Below, in pieces: positions 32,467 to 41,755 of a stretch of 64,000 bases of DNA. The notes below the pieces were generated by a model. The model saw only the letters and a list, made by a program, of their open reading frames with translations. It had not been told where the DNA came from and made no database searches. Source of the DNA: Haloarchaeobius amylolyticus (GTDB lineage: Archaea; Halobacteriota; Halobacteria; Halobacteriales; Natrialbaceae); assembly GCF_026616195.1 (NCBI RefSeq), contig NZ_JANHDH010000001.1, positions 930,001-994,000 of the forward strand, given 5' to 3'. Numbering within the stretch: position 1 is the first letter of the stretch; each line of letters begins with the position of its first letter. The translations under genes and the position numbers were made by a program.

Positions 32467-32876
32467 CTTACGGACAGGAACCGATTCTCTTAAAGGGAGT
32501 TTTCGTACTGGTAAATATTTGTTGGGGTCAAACTTATGCGGCTCGGAATCCGAGTTGTATACACTCCTCGGTAGCGCCTACCGACGTGACCGCCCTGCAC
32601 TTTCCGAGCCCCCTCGACAATCCACTCGCGTGGGAGGCCCGGCCACACGTCGCAGGGTGGTGAAAGTTCACATATGGCACGAAGTTTCGTCGCCGCGAGG
32701 CGGCAGACGCACCTGACGGTGGCGTCGTTCGAGTGGCGACGCGGGGGTGCCGTGCCGACCCGAACGACCGACACGTCGGAGGGCTTCCGAGACAGACGAC
32801 CGCCGTCTCACGCGCATCGCGCGCGACCGGGAGGCGTGCCCGGCACGCGGCGGCCGTCGAACCTGTCCATGATAGC

Positions 32877-34949
32877 ATGACCGAAACCAGAGAATCACTC
32901 GCGGAACTGAGCAACGAATACAAGGAGTCGATGCCGTCGGACCTGCGCGAGACGAAGTCCTTCGACTGGTACCTCAACGAGGTGTACGAGGACCCGCTCA
33001 TCGCGCGGAACGCGCACCAGCGCGTCGCCGACATGTTCGACTTCTACGGCACCGAGTACGACGAGCACGAGGGTATCGTCAAGTACAAACTCGCCACGGA
33101 GGACCCCCTCCACGACGGGGAGAACACCTTCTACGGGAAGGTCATCCACCAGAGCATCCACGAGTTCGTCAACAAGATCAAGTCGGGTGCCCGCGGCCTC
33201 GGCCCCGAGCGGCGTATCAAACTGCTGCTCGGGCCGGTCGGCTCCGGGAAGTCCCACTTCGACCGGATGTGCCGGAAGTACTTCGAGGACTACACCCTCC
33301 GCGACGAGGGCCGGATGTACACCTTCCGGTGGACGAACCTCTGTGACATCGTCGACGACCAGGACCCCGCCGACGACGTGGTCCGGTCCCCGATGAACCA
33401 GGACCCGCTGGTCCTCATCCCGCAGCGCCAGCGCCAGCGCGTCCTCGACGAACTGAACGAGCTCCACGACGCGCCCTACACCATCCGCAACGAGCAGGCG
33501 CTCGACCCCGAGTCCGAGTTCTACATGGACAGACTCCTCGAGTACTACGAGGACGACCTCCAGTCGGTGCTCGAGAACCACATCGAGATCGTCCGGCTCA
33601 TCGCCGACGAGAACAAGCGCCAGTGTCTGGAGACCTTCGAGCCCAAGGACAAGAAGAACCAGGACGAGACCGAACTCACGGGCGACGTCAACTACTCGAA
33701 GATCGCCATCTACGGCGAGTCCGACCCGCGGGCGTTCGACTACTCCGGCGCGTTCTGTAACGCCAACCGCGGCATCTTCAGCGGCGAGGAGCTGTTGAAG
33801 CTCCAGCGCGAGTTCCTGTACGACTTCCTGCACGCGACGCAGGAGATGACCATCAAGCCGAAGAACAACCCGCGGATCGACATCGACCAGGTCATCGTCG
33901 GGCGCACCAACATGCCCGAGTACAAGGACAAGAAGGGCGACGAGAAGATGGAGGCGTTCAACGACCGCACCAAGCGCATCGACTTCCCGTACGTCCTCGG
34001 CTACGAGGAGGAGTCGGACATCTACCGCAAGATGCTGAACAACGCGGACGTGCCCGACATCCACGTCGAGCCCCACGCGCTGGAGATGGCCGGCCTGTTC
34101 GCCGTCCTCACCCGCATCGAGGAGCCCGACACCGAGACCGTCGAGATGATCCAGAAGGCGAAGGCCTACAACGGCGAGATCGACGACGGCGACGACATCG
34201 ACGTGAAGAAACTGCGCGAGGAGGCCGAGTCCAAGGCCGAGATCGGCGAGGGCATGGAGGGCGTCTCGCCCCGCTTCATCGGCGACGAGATCGCCGAGGC
34301 CATCATGGACTCGAAGCACCGCGGCCGCCAGTTCCTCTCGCCGCTGACCATCTTCAACTTCTTCGAGGAGAACCTGGAGCACCACGGCTCCATCCCGGAG
34401 GAGAACTTCGAGACGTACTACAGATACCTCGAGATGGTCCGCGAGGAGTACAAGGCCCGCGCCATCGAGGACGTCCGCCACGCGCTGGCGTACGACATCG
34501 ACGAGATCCAGCGCCAGGGCGAGAAGTACATGGACCACGTCATGGCCTACATCGACGACGACACCATCGAGGACGACATCACCGGCCGCGACCAGGAACC
34601 CGACGAGAAGTTCATGCGCTCCATCGAGGAGAACCTCGACATCCCCGAGGACCGCAAGGACGACTTCCGCCAGGAGGTCTCGAACTGGGTCAGCCGGCGC
34701 GCCCGCGAGGGCACGACGTTCAACCCGCAGGACAACGAACGCCTCCGCCGCGCACTCGAGCGCAAGCTCTGGGAGGACAAGAAGCACAACATCAACTTCA
34801 GCGCGCTCGTCTCGGCCAACGAGACGGACGACGACGAACGGAACTCCTGGGTCGACGCACTCATCGACCAGGGCTACTCGCGTGACGGCGCGAAAGAGGT
34901 GCTCGAGTTCGCTGGCGCGGAGGTCGCCAAAGCAGAGATGGAAGACTGA
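32877..34949 (+). CDS. prkA: PrkA-family AAA+ protein, first copy
   Basis: The 690-residue protein begins MTETRESLAELSNEYKESMP. The N-terminal AAA_PrkA ATPase domain has KSFDWYLNEVYEDPLIARNAHQRVADM (about 24-50), Walker A GPVGSGKSHF at 119-128 and conserved FEPKDKKNQDE, EIVRLIADENKRQCLETF and GAFCNANRGIFSGEELLKLQREFLYDFL segments. The C-terminal PrkA domain (about 390-690) contains LEMAGLFAVLTRIEEP and HRGRQFLSPLTIFNFFEENLEHHG. PrkA was described as a serine kinase; work on the Bacillus protein has suggested ATP-dependent proteolysis instead. It is the first gene of the operon prkA-prkA-yeaH-spoVR; its TGA overlaps the next ATG by one base. Confidence 0.95.
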   Translation: MTETRESLAELSNEYKESMPSDLRETKSFDWYLNEVYEDPLIARNAHQRVADMFDFYGTEYDEHEGIVKYKLATEDPLHDGENTFYGKVIHQSIHEFVNKIKSGARGLGPERRIKLLLGPVGSGKSHFDRMCRKYFEDYTLRDEGRMYTFRWTNLCDIVDDQDPADDVVRSPMNQDPLVLIPQRQRQRVLDELNELHDAPYTIRNEQALDPESEFYMDRLLEYYEDDLQSVLENHIEIVRLIADENKRQCLETFEPKDKKNQDETELTGDVNYSKIAIYGESDPRAFDYSGAFCNANRGIFSGEELLKLQREFLYDFLHATQEMTIKPKNNPRIDIDQVIVGRTNMPEYKDKKGDEKMEAFNDRTKRIDFPYVLGYEEESDIYRKMLNNADVPDIHVEPHALEMAGLFAVLTRIEEPDTETVEMIQKAKAYNGEIDDGDDIDVKKLREEAESKAEIGEGMEGVSPRFIGDEIAEAIMDSKHRGRQFLSPLTIFNFFEENLEHHGSIPEENFETYYRYLEMVREEYKARAIEDVRHALAYDIDEIQRQGEKYMDHVMAYIDDDTIEDDITGRDQEPDEKFMRSIEENLDIPEDRKDDFRQEVSNWVSRRAREGTTFNPQDNERLRRALERKLWEDKKHNINFSALVSANETDDDERNSWVDALIDQGYSRDGAKEVLEFAGAEVAKAEMED

Positions 34950-37234
34950 TGAGCAGGGGAGACGACTTCGTCACGGCCGGCGACCGCGCCCTCGAGGAGA
35001 CCTACGAGGGACCGATGTCGCTCGCCGAGTACGTCGACCGGGTGTTCGAGCAGCCGAGCATCGCGAGCCACGCCTCGAAGTACCTCCTGCAGGCCATCGA
35101 GGCCGCAGGGACCCGGACCGTCATCGAGGAGGGCGAGGAGAAGGAGCGCTACCGCTTCTTCGACGACCCCCACAACGACGGTGAACACGCCGTCCTCGGC
35201 AACACGGAGGTGCTCAACTCCTTCGTGGACGACCTCCGGTCCATCGCGTCCGGCCGCGGCAAACACGAGAAGATCCTCTGGTTCGACGGGCCCACCGCGA
35301 CGGGCAAGTCCGAGCTGAAGCGCTGTCTCATCAACGGCCTCCGGGAGTACTCGAAGACGCCGGAGGGCCGGCGCTACACGGTCGAGTGGAACATCGCCGC
35401 CGGTGGCGGTGGCCGTGGGCTGAGCTACGGCGACGACCTCGGGGGCGACGACGAGACGAACTGGTACGAGTCGCCCGTCCAGTCGAACCCGCTGACGGTG
35501 TTCCCGCCGGAGGTCCGCGCGGACCTCGTCGCACAGGTCAACGAGTCGCTCGACTCCGACGTGCCCATCAACGTGACCCAGCGTCTCGACCCGTTCAGCC
35601 GCGAAGCCTACGACTACCTGGAGGAGATGTACCGCCGGAAGGGTCGCAAGGACCTCTTCTCGGCCATCGCCGACAGTCGCCACCTCCGGGTGAAGAACTA
35701 CGTCGTCGACGTCGGCAAGGGCGTCGGCGTCCTCCACTCGGAGGACGACGGCACGCCCAAGGAGCGCCTCGTCGGCTCCTGGATGCACGGGATGCTCCAG
35801 AAGCTCGACTCCCGCGGGCGCAAGAACCCGCAGGCGTTCAGCTACGACGGCGTCCTCAGCCAGGGCAACGGCCTGCTGACCATCGTCGAGGACGCGGCCC
35901 AGCACGCCGACCTGCTCCAGAAACTGCTGAACGTTCCCGACGAGGGGACGGTCAAGCTCGACAAGGGCATCGGGATGGACATCGACACCCAGTTGCTCAT
36001 CATCTCGAACCCGGACCTGGAGGCACAGCTCAACCAGCACGCGGAACGGCAGGGCATGGACCCGCTGAAGGCGCTCAAGCGCCGGCTCGACAAGCACGAG
36101 TTCGCGTACCTGACGAACCTCTCGCTGGAGACCGAACTCATCCGCCGGGAACTCACCGGCGAGCACACGGTCTGGACGGCCGAGTCCTACGACGAGCTGG
36201 CAGAGAAGATCCGCCAGCCGGTGCTGGTCTCCGTCAAGCAGGCCTCGGGCGAGCTCGTGGACAGGGAGTTCGCCCCACACGCCATCGAGGCCGCCGCGCT
36301 CTACAGCGTGGTCACCCGCCTCGACGACGAGAACCTGCCGACGGACCTGGACCTCGTGGACAAGGCCCTCATCTTCGACCGTGGCTACCTCCAGGAGGGC
36401 GACACCAGACAGTACAAGGAGGACTTCGACTTCGACGGCGAGGCCGCCGACGGCACCCACGGGATTCCGGTCACCTACACGCGGGACATCCTCGCGGACC
36501 TGCTCCACGAGGAGACCGACCGGCATCACCCCGACCTCACGGTCGAACGCATCATCATGCCACGTGACGTGCTGAACGCGATGGCCGACGGACTCGTCGA
36601 CGCCCCGGTGTTCTCCACCGGCGAGCGCACCGAGTTCGAGGGCCGCGTCGCCGAGGTGAAGAACCACATCTTCGGCGAGCAAGAGCAGGACGTCATCGAC
36701 GCGATGATGCACGACCGCAAGGTCGACGAGGCGACCGTCGCCGAGTACGTCGAGCAGGTGTACGCCTGGGAGACGGACGAACCCATCATCAACGAGCGCG
36801 GCGAGCGCGAGGAGCCCGACCCGCTGAAGATGAAGATCTTCGAGGTCGAGCACCTCGGGCGGTTCGAGGAGTCCGACTACAGCGGCGACCAGCCCAGCCC
36901 CGAGGTGCAGTCGTTCCGCCGCGAGAAGATCATCACGGCGCTCAACCGCCACGCGTGGGAGCACCGCGACGAGGACTTCACCATCGAGAACGTCGACCTG
37001 ACGGCCATCCCGGTCATCAAGACCGTCCTCGAGTCGAACGACTGGGACGACGTGCGCCGGGTCTACGACGACTTCGACCCGCGCCAGTGGGACGACCCGC
37101 CGAGTGGCACCGAGACGGCCAGCCTCAAGCGCAAGACCATCGACGCGATGGTCGACCTGCTCGGCTACTCGGAGGCCTCGGCCGAACTGACCAGCAGACA
37201 CGTCATGGGACAGGTGGCATACAGATGGGACTGA
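34949..37234 (+). CDS. PrkA-family AAA+ protein, second copy
   Basis: This 761-residue paralog is clearly diverged from its neighbour. The N-terminal region [28 protein letters not shown] corresponds to KSFDWYLNEVYEDPLIARNA in copy one. Walker A is [12 protein letters not shown] at about 114. A Gly-rich insert, [15 protein letters not shown], follows the first strand pair. Further family segments are [35 protein letters not shown] and [21 protein letters not shown]. Copies one and two probably form a mixed or paired ring, an inference from tandem order. The start overlaps the stop of copy one (TGATG). The last 10 bases overlap the DUF444 gene. Confidence 0.93.
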   Translation: MSRGDDFVTAGDRALEETYEGPMSLAEYVDRVFEQPSIASHASKYLLQAIEAAGTRTVIEEGEEKERYRFFDDPHNDGEHAVLGNTEVLNSFVDDLRSIASGRGKHEKILWFDGPTATGKSELKRCLINGLREYSKTPEGRRYTVEWNIAAGGGGRGLSYGDDLGGDDETNWYESPVQSNPLTVFPPEVRADLVAQVNESLDSDVPINVTQRLDPFSREAYDYLEEMYRRKGRKDLFSAIADSRHLRVKNYVVDVGKGVGVLHSEDDGTPKERLVGSWMHGMLQKLDSRGRKNPQAFSYDGVLSQGNGLLTIVEDAAQHADLLQKLLNVPDEGTVKLDKGIGMDIDTQLLIISNPDLEAQLNQHAERQGMDPLKALKRRLDKHEFAYLTNLSLETELIRRELTGEHTVWTAESYDELAEKIRQPVLVSVKQASGELVDREFAPHAIEAAALYSVVTRLDDENLPTDLDLVDKALIFDRGYLQEGDTRQYKEDFDFDGEAADGTHGIPVTYTRDILADLLHEETDRHHPDLTVERIIMPRDVLNAMADGLVDAPVFSTGERTEFEGRVAEVKNHIFGEQEQDVIDAMMHDRKVDEATVAEYVEQVYAWETDEPIINERGEREEPDPLKMKIFEVEHLGRFEESDYSGDQPSPEVQSFRREKIITALNRHAWEHRDEDFTIENVDLTAIPVIKTVLESNDWDDVRRVYDDFDPRQWDDPPSGTETASLKRKTIDAMVDLLGYSEASAELTSRHVMGQVAYRWD

Positions 37235-38535
37235 AAGACGACATCGAACGGTTCCGCGAAGTCGGTGAGGAGCGCCGCGAAGACCTCAAGGAGTTCATCC
37301 AGTACGGTGAACTCGGCCGCAGTGGCCCGGACGAGGTCCGCATCCCCATCAAGATCGTCGACCTCCCGAGCTTCGAGTACGACCGCCTCGACCAGGGTGG
37401 CGTCGGTCAGGGCGACGCCGAGGTCGGCGACCCCGTCGGCCAGCCCCAGCCACAGCCCGGCGAGGGCGAGGAGGGCGACCCCGGCGAGGAGGGCGGCGAG
37501 CACGAGTACTACGAGATGGACCCCGAGGAGTTCGCCCAGGAACTCGACGAGGAACTCGGGCTCGACCTCGAACCGAAGGGCAAGCGCGTCATCGAGGAGA
37601 AGGAGGGACCGTTCACGGACATCACCCGGACCGGGCCCGACTCCACCCTCGACTTCGAGCGCATGTTCAAGGAGGGCCTCAAGCGCAAGCTCGCGATGGA
37701 CTTCGACGAGAACTTCCTGACGGAGGTCCTGAAGATAGAGGGCTGGGGCCCGCAGAAGGCCTACGAGTGGGCCCGCAGCCAGTCAATCCCCGTCTCGAAG
37801 GCGTGGCTGGAGGACACCTACAGCAACATCCCCGACGACGAGAAGACCACCTGGGGCTCCATCGAGGAGGTCGAGGAGAACGTCGAGCGCGAGACGACCT
37901 ACCAGAAGATCCGCCGCGAGGGGATCAAGCACGTCCCGTTCCGCCGCGAGGACGAGCGCTACCGCCACCCCGAGATCATCGAGGAGCGCGAGAAGAACGT
38001 CGTCGTGGTGAACATCCGCGACGTCTCCGGCTCGATGCGCGAGAAGAAGCGCGAGCTGGTCGAGCGCGTGTTCACGCCGCTTGACTGGTACCTCACCGGG
38101 AAGTACGACAACGCGGAGTTCATCTACATCGCCCACGACGCGGAGGCCTGGGAGGTCGACCGCGAGGAGTTCTTCGGCATCCGCTCGGGCGGTGGGACGA
38201 AGATATCCAGCGCGTACGAACTCGCCGCCGCACTGCTGGAGGAGTACCCCTGGAGCGAGTGGAACCGGTACGTGTTCGCGGCCGGTGACTCCGAGAACTC
38301 CAGCAACGACACCGAAGAGCGGGTCATCCCGATGATGGAACAGATCGACGCGAACCTCCACGCCTACGTGGAGACCCAGCCGACCGGGACGGCCATCAAC
38401 GCGACCCACGCCGAGGAGGTCGAATCGCACTTCGCCGGCAGCGACAACGTCGCCGTCGCGTACGTCTCCAGCCCGGAGGACGTGACCGACGCGATCTACA
38501 CCATCCTCTCCACCGAGGGTGATTCAGATGAGTGA
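37225..38535 (+). CDS. yeaH: YeaH/DUF444 family protein with VWA-like domain
   Basis: The 436-residue protein has an N-terminal basic/acidic region with a low-complexity linker ([20 protein letters not shown], about 70-92). A helical part with [22 protein letters not shown] follows, then a C-terminal VWA-like domain with metal-site motif [13 protein letters not shown] (Asp266, Ser268, Ser270) and [14 protein letters not shown]. YeaH is the standard partner of PrkA/YeaG and SpoVR in bacteria, where the trio is induced by starvation or stationary phase. ATG 37225 overlaps the previous gene by 10 bp, and spoVR starts 15 bp after the stop, so all four genes are one coupled operon. Confidence 0.94.
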   Translation: MGLKDDIERFREVGEERREDLKEFIQYGELGRSGPDEVRIPIKIVDLPSFEYDRLDQGGVGQGDAEVGDPVGQPQPQPGEGEEGDPGEEGGEHEYYEMDPEEFAQELDEELGLDLEPKGKRVIEEKEGPFTDITRTGPDSTLDFERMFKEGLKRKLAMDFDENFLTEVLKIEGWGPQKAYEWARSQSIPVSKAWLEDTYSNIPDDEKTTWGSIEEVEENVERETTYQKIRREGIKHVPFRREDERYRHPEIIEEREKNVVVVNIRDVSGSMREKKRELVERVFTPLDWYLTGKYDNAEFIYIAHDAEAWEVDREEFFGIRSGGGTKISSAYELAAALLEEYPWSEWNRYVFAAGDSENSSNDTEERVIPMMEQIDANLHAYVETQPTGTAINATHAEEVESHFAGSDNVAVAYVSSPEDVTDAIYTILSTEGDSDE

Positions 38536-38550
38536 ACGCAGGTGGTCACA

Positions 38551-40560
38551 ATGAGCGAGTCAGACAGATTCAACAAGCAACGCATCGCGGGCGGCCTGCG
38601 CGAACCCGTCGAGGAGGCGCGCAACCTCGCCCAGAAGCTCGGGCTCTCGCCGTACGAGGTCAACTACTGGATCGTCGACTACGACGAGATGAACGAGCTC
38701 ATCGCCTACGGCGGCTTCCAGCACCGCTACCCGCACTGGCGCTGGGGCATGCAGTACGACCGCCAGCAGAAGCAGGGTCAGTACAGCGGCGGGAAGGCGT
38801 TCGAGATCGTCAACAACGACAACCCCGCCCACGCGTTCCTGCAGGAGTCGAACACGCTGGCCGACCAGAAGGCGGTCATCACCCACGTCGAGGCCCACTC
38901 CGACTTCTTCGCGAAGAACGAGTGGTTCCAGCTGTTCTCCGGCGGCACGCCGAACGCGGCCGCGATGCTGGAGCGCCACGCCCGCGCCATCACGGAGTAC
39001 ATGCAGCGCCCGGACATCGAGCGCGCCGAGGTCGAGAAGTGGATCGACCACACGCTCGCGCTCGAGGACAACATCGACCAGCACCGGCGCTACAAACCGG
39101 TCAGCTCCGAGAGCCGGGAGGCCGAGCGCGAGGACATCGACCTCGCCGACATCGAGGACAAACTCGACGAACTCGACCTCTCCGAGGAGGTCCGCCGCGA
39201 GGTCTTCGACGAGGAGTGGCTCGAACGACAGGAGGCCGAGGACGGCCCGGCGACCTTCCCGGAGGAACCCGAGAAGGACCTGCTGGCGTTCATCCGCAAG
39301 TACGGCAAGCAGTACGACGACGACGCCGAGAAGGGCGTCGAGATGGAGGAGTGGCAACGGGACGTGCTCGACATGATGCGCGCCGAGGCGTACTACTTCG
39401 CCCCCCAGAAGATGACGAAGGTCATGAACGAGGGCTGGGCGGCGTACTGGGAGTCGCTCATGATGGGCGACGAGCGCTTCGCCGGCGACGACGAGTTCAT
39501 CAACTACGCCGAACACCAGGCCGCCGTCCTCGGGTCGCCGGGGCTGAACCCCTACAAGCTCGGCAAGGAGCTGTGGGAGTACATCGAGAACTCGACGAAC
39601 CGCAAGGAGGTCGTCGAGCGCCTGCTCCGGACGAAGGGCATCACCTGGCGCAACTTCGGCGACGTGGTCGACTTCGCGCAGGTCCGCGAGCTGCTCACGC
39701 CCCACGAGGCGCTGTCGGCCATCGACCCGGAGAACCTCGACGCCCTCGAGGAGCTGCCCGCGTCCTACGTGGACTGGGACGCCGTCGAGCAGGCGAAGGC
39801 CGGCGAGATAGACGTCCAGAAGTACCCGTGGAAGGTGCTGACCTACGAGGGGCTGTGCCACCGGCACTACTCGCTGGTCAAGCGCCAGAACCGCGGGTTC
39901 GTCGAGCGCATCACCCAGTCCGAGCTGGAGCGCATCGGGCGCTACCTGTTCGACGACCAGGTGTACGACAGCGTCGAGGAGGCCCTCGCGGACGTGGACT
40001 TCTCCCGCGGCTGGGACCGCATGCGGGAGGTCCGCCGGAGCCACAACGACGTGACGTTCATCGACGAGTTCCTCACCCAGGAGTTCATCGACGAGAACGA
40101 GTACTTCACCTACGAGTACTCGCACGCGACCGGCCAGTACCGCGTCGCCAGCCAGGACGCCGGCGACGTGAAGAAGAAGTTGCTGTTGAACTTCACGAAC
40201 TTCGGCAAGCCGACCATCGCGGTGTACGACGGCAACTACAACAACCGCAACGAGTTGCTGCTCGGCCACCAGTACAACGGCGTCATGCTGGACGTCAAGC
40301 AGGCCAGACAGACGCTCGAACGCGTCTTCGAGCTGTGGGGTCGGCCGGTGAACCTCATGACCATCGTCAAGGAGATCTCCGACCACGACCGCGAGGTCGC
40401 CCGCCGGCGCAACCGCGAGCCCAAGCCCACCGAACAGGGCAAGCTCATCCGGTTCGACGGCGAGAAGTTCGAGGAGACCGACCTCGCGTGGGAGGAGGTC
40501 GAACACCTCTCCGCCGACGACGTGGACTACGACACCAAGCCCGAAGAGTGGCTGGCCTGA
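38551..40560 (+). CDS. spoVR: SpoVR family protein
   Basis: The 669-residue protein begins MSESDRFNKQRIAGGLREPVEE; a GTG at 38542 would add three residues. SpoVR motifs are WIVDYDEMNELIAYGGFQHRYPHWRWGMQYD (about 38-68), HVEAHSDFFAKNEWFQLF (about 111-128), QKMTKVMNEGWAAYWESLMM (about 286-305) and LGSPGLNPYKLGKELWEYIE. The conserved His and Glu suggest a metal-containing enzyme, but no reaction is proven. In Bacillus the protein is needed for spore cortex; archaea form no spores, so here it must serve a stress or stationary-phase role with PrkA and YeaH. It ends the operon; a T-run follows at 40574. Confidence 0.95.
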   Translation: MSESDRFNKQRIAGGLREPVEEARNLAQKLGLSPYEVNYWIVDYDEMNELIAYGGFQHRYPHWRWGMQYDRQQKQGQYSGGKAFEIVNNDNPAHAFLQESNTLADQKAVITHVEAHSDFFAKNEWFQLFSGGTPNAAAMLERHARAITEYMQRPDIERAEVEKWIDHTLALEDNIDQHRRYKPVSSESREAEREDIDLADIEDKLDELDLSEEVRREVFDEEWLERQEAEDGPATFPEEPEKDLLAFIRKYGKQYDDDAEKGVEMEEWQRDVLDMMRAEAYYFAPQKMTKVMNEGWAAYWESLMMGDERFAGDDEFINYAEHQAAVLGSPGLNPYKLGKELWEYIENSTNRKEVVERLLRTKGITWRNFGDVVDFAQVRELLTPHEALSAIDPENLDALEELPASYVDWDAVEQAKAGEIDVQKYPWKVLTYEGLCHRHYSLVKRQNRGFVERITQSELERIGRYLFDDQVYDSVEEALADVDFSRGWDRMREVRRSHNDVTFIDEFLTQEFIDENEYFTYEYSHATGQYRVASQDAGDVKKKLLLNFTNFGKPTIAVYDGNYNNRNELLLGHQYNGVMLDVKQARQTLERVFELWGRPVNLMTIVKEISDHDREVARRRNREPKPTEQGKLIRFDGEKFEETDLAWEEVEHLSADDVDYDTKPEEWLA

Positions 40561-40570
40561 TTCCGCGTCC

Positions 40571-40580
40571 ACCATTTTTC
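40571..40580 (+). promoter_or_regulatory. AT-rich box after spoVR, terminator or promoter
   Basis: The sequence accatttttc lies 14 bp after the spoVR stop and 27 bp before ATG 40604. It could end the PrkA operon, act as TATA for the next gene, or both. Confidence 0.4.
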
Positions 40581-40603
40581 GCGCTCGGTCGCCTACGAGA
40601 GGT

Positions 40604-41755
40604 ATGACCGAATCCATCTCCGTCGAGAGGTTCCGCGAGCGCCGCCAGGACGAGGACGTCGTCGTTGTCGACACCCGGGGCGCAGAGAGCTTTGCGGGCT
40701 GGCGCCTGCCCGACTCCGTGAACTTCCCGTACAAACCGGGCGAGACGGTCACGAAAGAGGAGTTCCAGGCCGCGACCGGCGCGGCGTCGGACGACGCCAT
40801 CGTCACCATCTGCGCCATCGGGAAGTCCTCCTACGCCTTCGCCGAGGCGCTCTCTGACCTGGGGTACGACGACGTGGCGGTCGTCGAGGGCGGCATGGCG
40901 GCCTACAGCGGGGTATACGACCTCGCGAGGGTCCCGACGCCCGACGAGTCGGTCGATATCGTCCAGCTCCAGCGCCGCGCCAAGGGCTGTCTGGGCTACG
41001 TGGTGGGGTGCCGGGAGACGAAGCAGGCCGCCATCGTCGACGCGACCCGCCAGACCGACGAGTTCCGCGAGGCCGCCGAGGGGTTCGGGTACGAGGTCGT
41101 CGCCGTCTTCGACACGCACGTCCACGCCGACCACGTCTCCGGCGGCCGCGCCCTCGCCGACGACCTCGGCGTCCCGTACTACCTCGGCGAGCGCGCCGCC
41201 GCAGACCGCGAGGTCGGCTACGACTACGAGCCACTGTCGCGGAACGAGGTCGTCACCGTGGGCGAGGTCGCCCTGAAGGCGCTGTACACGCACGGGCATA
41301 CCTCCGAGTCGGTGAGCTACCTCGTGAACGCCGCGGCGGTCCTGACCGGCGACACGCTGTTCGTGGAGTCCGTGGGGCGGACCGAACTCCAGTTCTCGGG
41401 CGAGGAAGCGGTCGGCGGCGCGGAGTCACTGTACGAGACCCTCCACGGGACGCTCCTCGCCGAACCGGACTCCGTGACGGTCTGTCCGGGGCACTTCCCG
41501 GTCGCGGACGACGGCTCGACGTCCATCACGCCGGGCGAACCGGTGGCGGCGACGGTGGGCGAACGCCGGCAGTCCGGGGGGCTGTTGCAGGCCGACCGTG
41601 ACGAGTTCGTGCGCGAGATAACCGCCGACCTGCCGGAGAAGCCACCGAACTACGAGCGCGTCATCGCCGTGAACACGGGGCGAGAGTCGCTGGACGACGA
41701 GAAGGAGGCGGTGGAACTCGAACTCGGGCCGAACCGGTGTGCGGCCGAGGAGTGA
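40604..41755 (+). CDS. Rhodanese - MBL-fold persulfide dioxygenase-like fusion
   Basis: In this 383-residue protein residues 5-110 are a rhodanese domain with the active-site loop CAIGKSS (Cys70). Residues 130-340 are an ETHE1-like metallo-beta-lactamase domain with THVHADH (171-177), YTHGHTSESV, TGDTLFVESVGRTEL and CPGHFP. The combination suggests handling of persulfide sulfur: the dioxygenase oxidises glutathione- or thiol-persulfide and the rhodanese transfers sulfane sulfur. Haloarchaea use gamma-glutamylcysteine, so that thiol may be the carrier (inference). Natural fusions mostly have the domains in the opposite order, so this order is worth noting. It follows spoVR by 43 bp in the same direction. 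Confidence 0.9.
   Translation: MTESISVERFRERRQDEDVVVVDTRGAESFAGWRLPDSVNFPYKPGETVTKEEFQAATGAASDDAIVTICAIGKSSYAFAEALSDLGYDDVAVVEGGMAAYSGVYDLARVPTPDESVDIVQLQRRAKGCLGYVVGCRETKQAAIVDATRQTDEFREAAEGFGYEVVAVFDTHVHADHVSGGRALADDLGVPYYLGERAAADREVGYDYEPLSRNEVVTVGEVALKALYTHGHTSESVSYLVNAAAVLTGDTLFVESVGRTELQFSGEEAVGGAESLYETLHGTLLAEPDSVTVCPGHFPVADDGSTSITPGEPVAATVGERRQSGGLLQADRDEFVREITADLPEKPPNYERVIAVNTGRESLDDEKEAVELELGPNRCAAEE

Larger units (their letters stand above)
32250..32876. other. 627-bp promoter and leader region of the PrkA-SpoVR operon
   Basis: The left end holds the promoter of the divergent small gene. From 32411 it has a strong TATA (tatataaa), an inverted repeat AACGT-ATA-ACGTT, and two more AT-rich boxes at 32488-32494 and 32511-32520. 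No TATA-like box lies near the prkA ATG at 32877, so transcripts from these boxes would carry a leader of roughly 330-430 nt. The GC-rich leader has a perfect 6-bp hairpin GCGTGC-CCG-GCACGC at 32834-32848, 28 bp before the ATG. A 68-codon frame (32674-32880) ends in an ATGA overlap with the prkA start, but it is Arg-rich and basic, unlike haloarchaeal proteins. Confidence 0.5.

Noticed and set aside
32733..32876. N-terminal extension of the first PrkA protein by 48 residues
   Set aside because: The extension is Arg-rich and unlike PrkA; the family start matches ATG 32877.
32674..32880. 68-codon frame whose TGA overlaps the first prkA ATG
   Set aside because: Arg-rich, basic composition and no TATA at leaderless distance; kept only as a note on the leader, not as a gene.
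34874..37201. 775-codon minus-strand frame opposite the second PrkA
   Set aside because: Shadow frame; composition follows complement of Asp/Glu codons. The plus strand holds an overlapping operon.
38560..40818. 752-codon minus-strand frame opposite SpoVR
   Set aside because: Shadow of spoVR with no motifs; it also crosses into the rhodanese gene.
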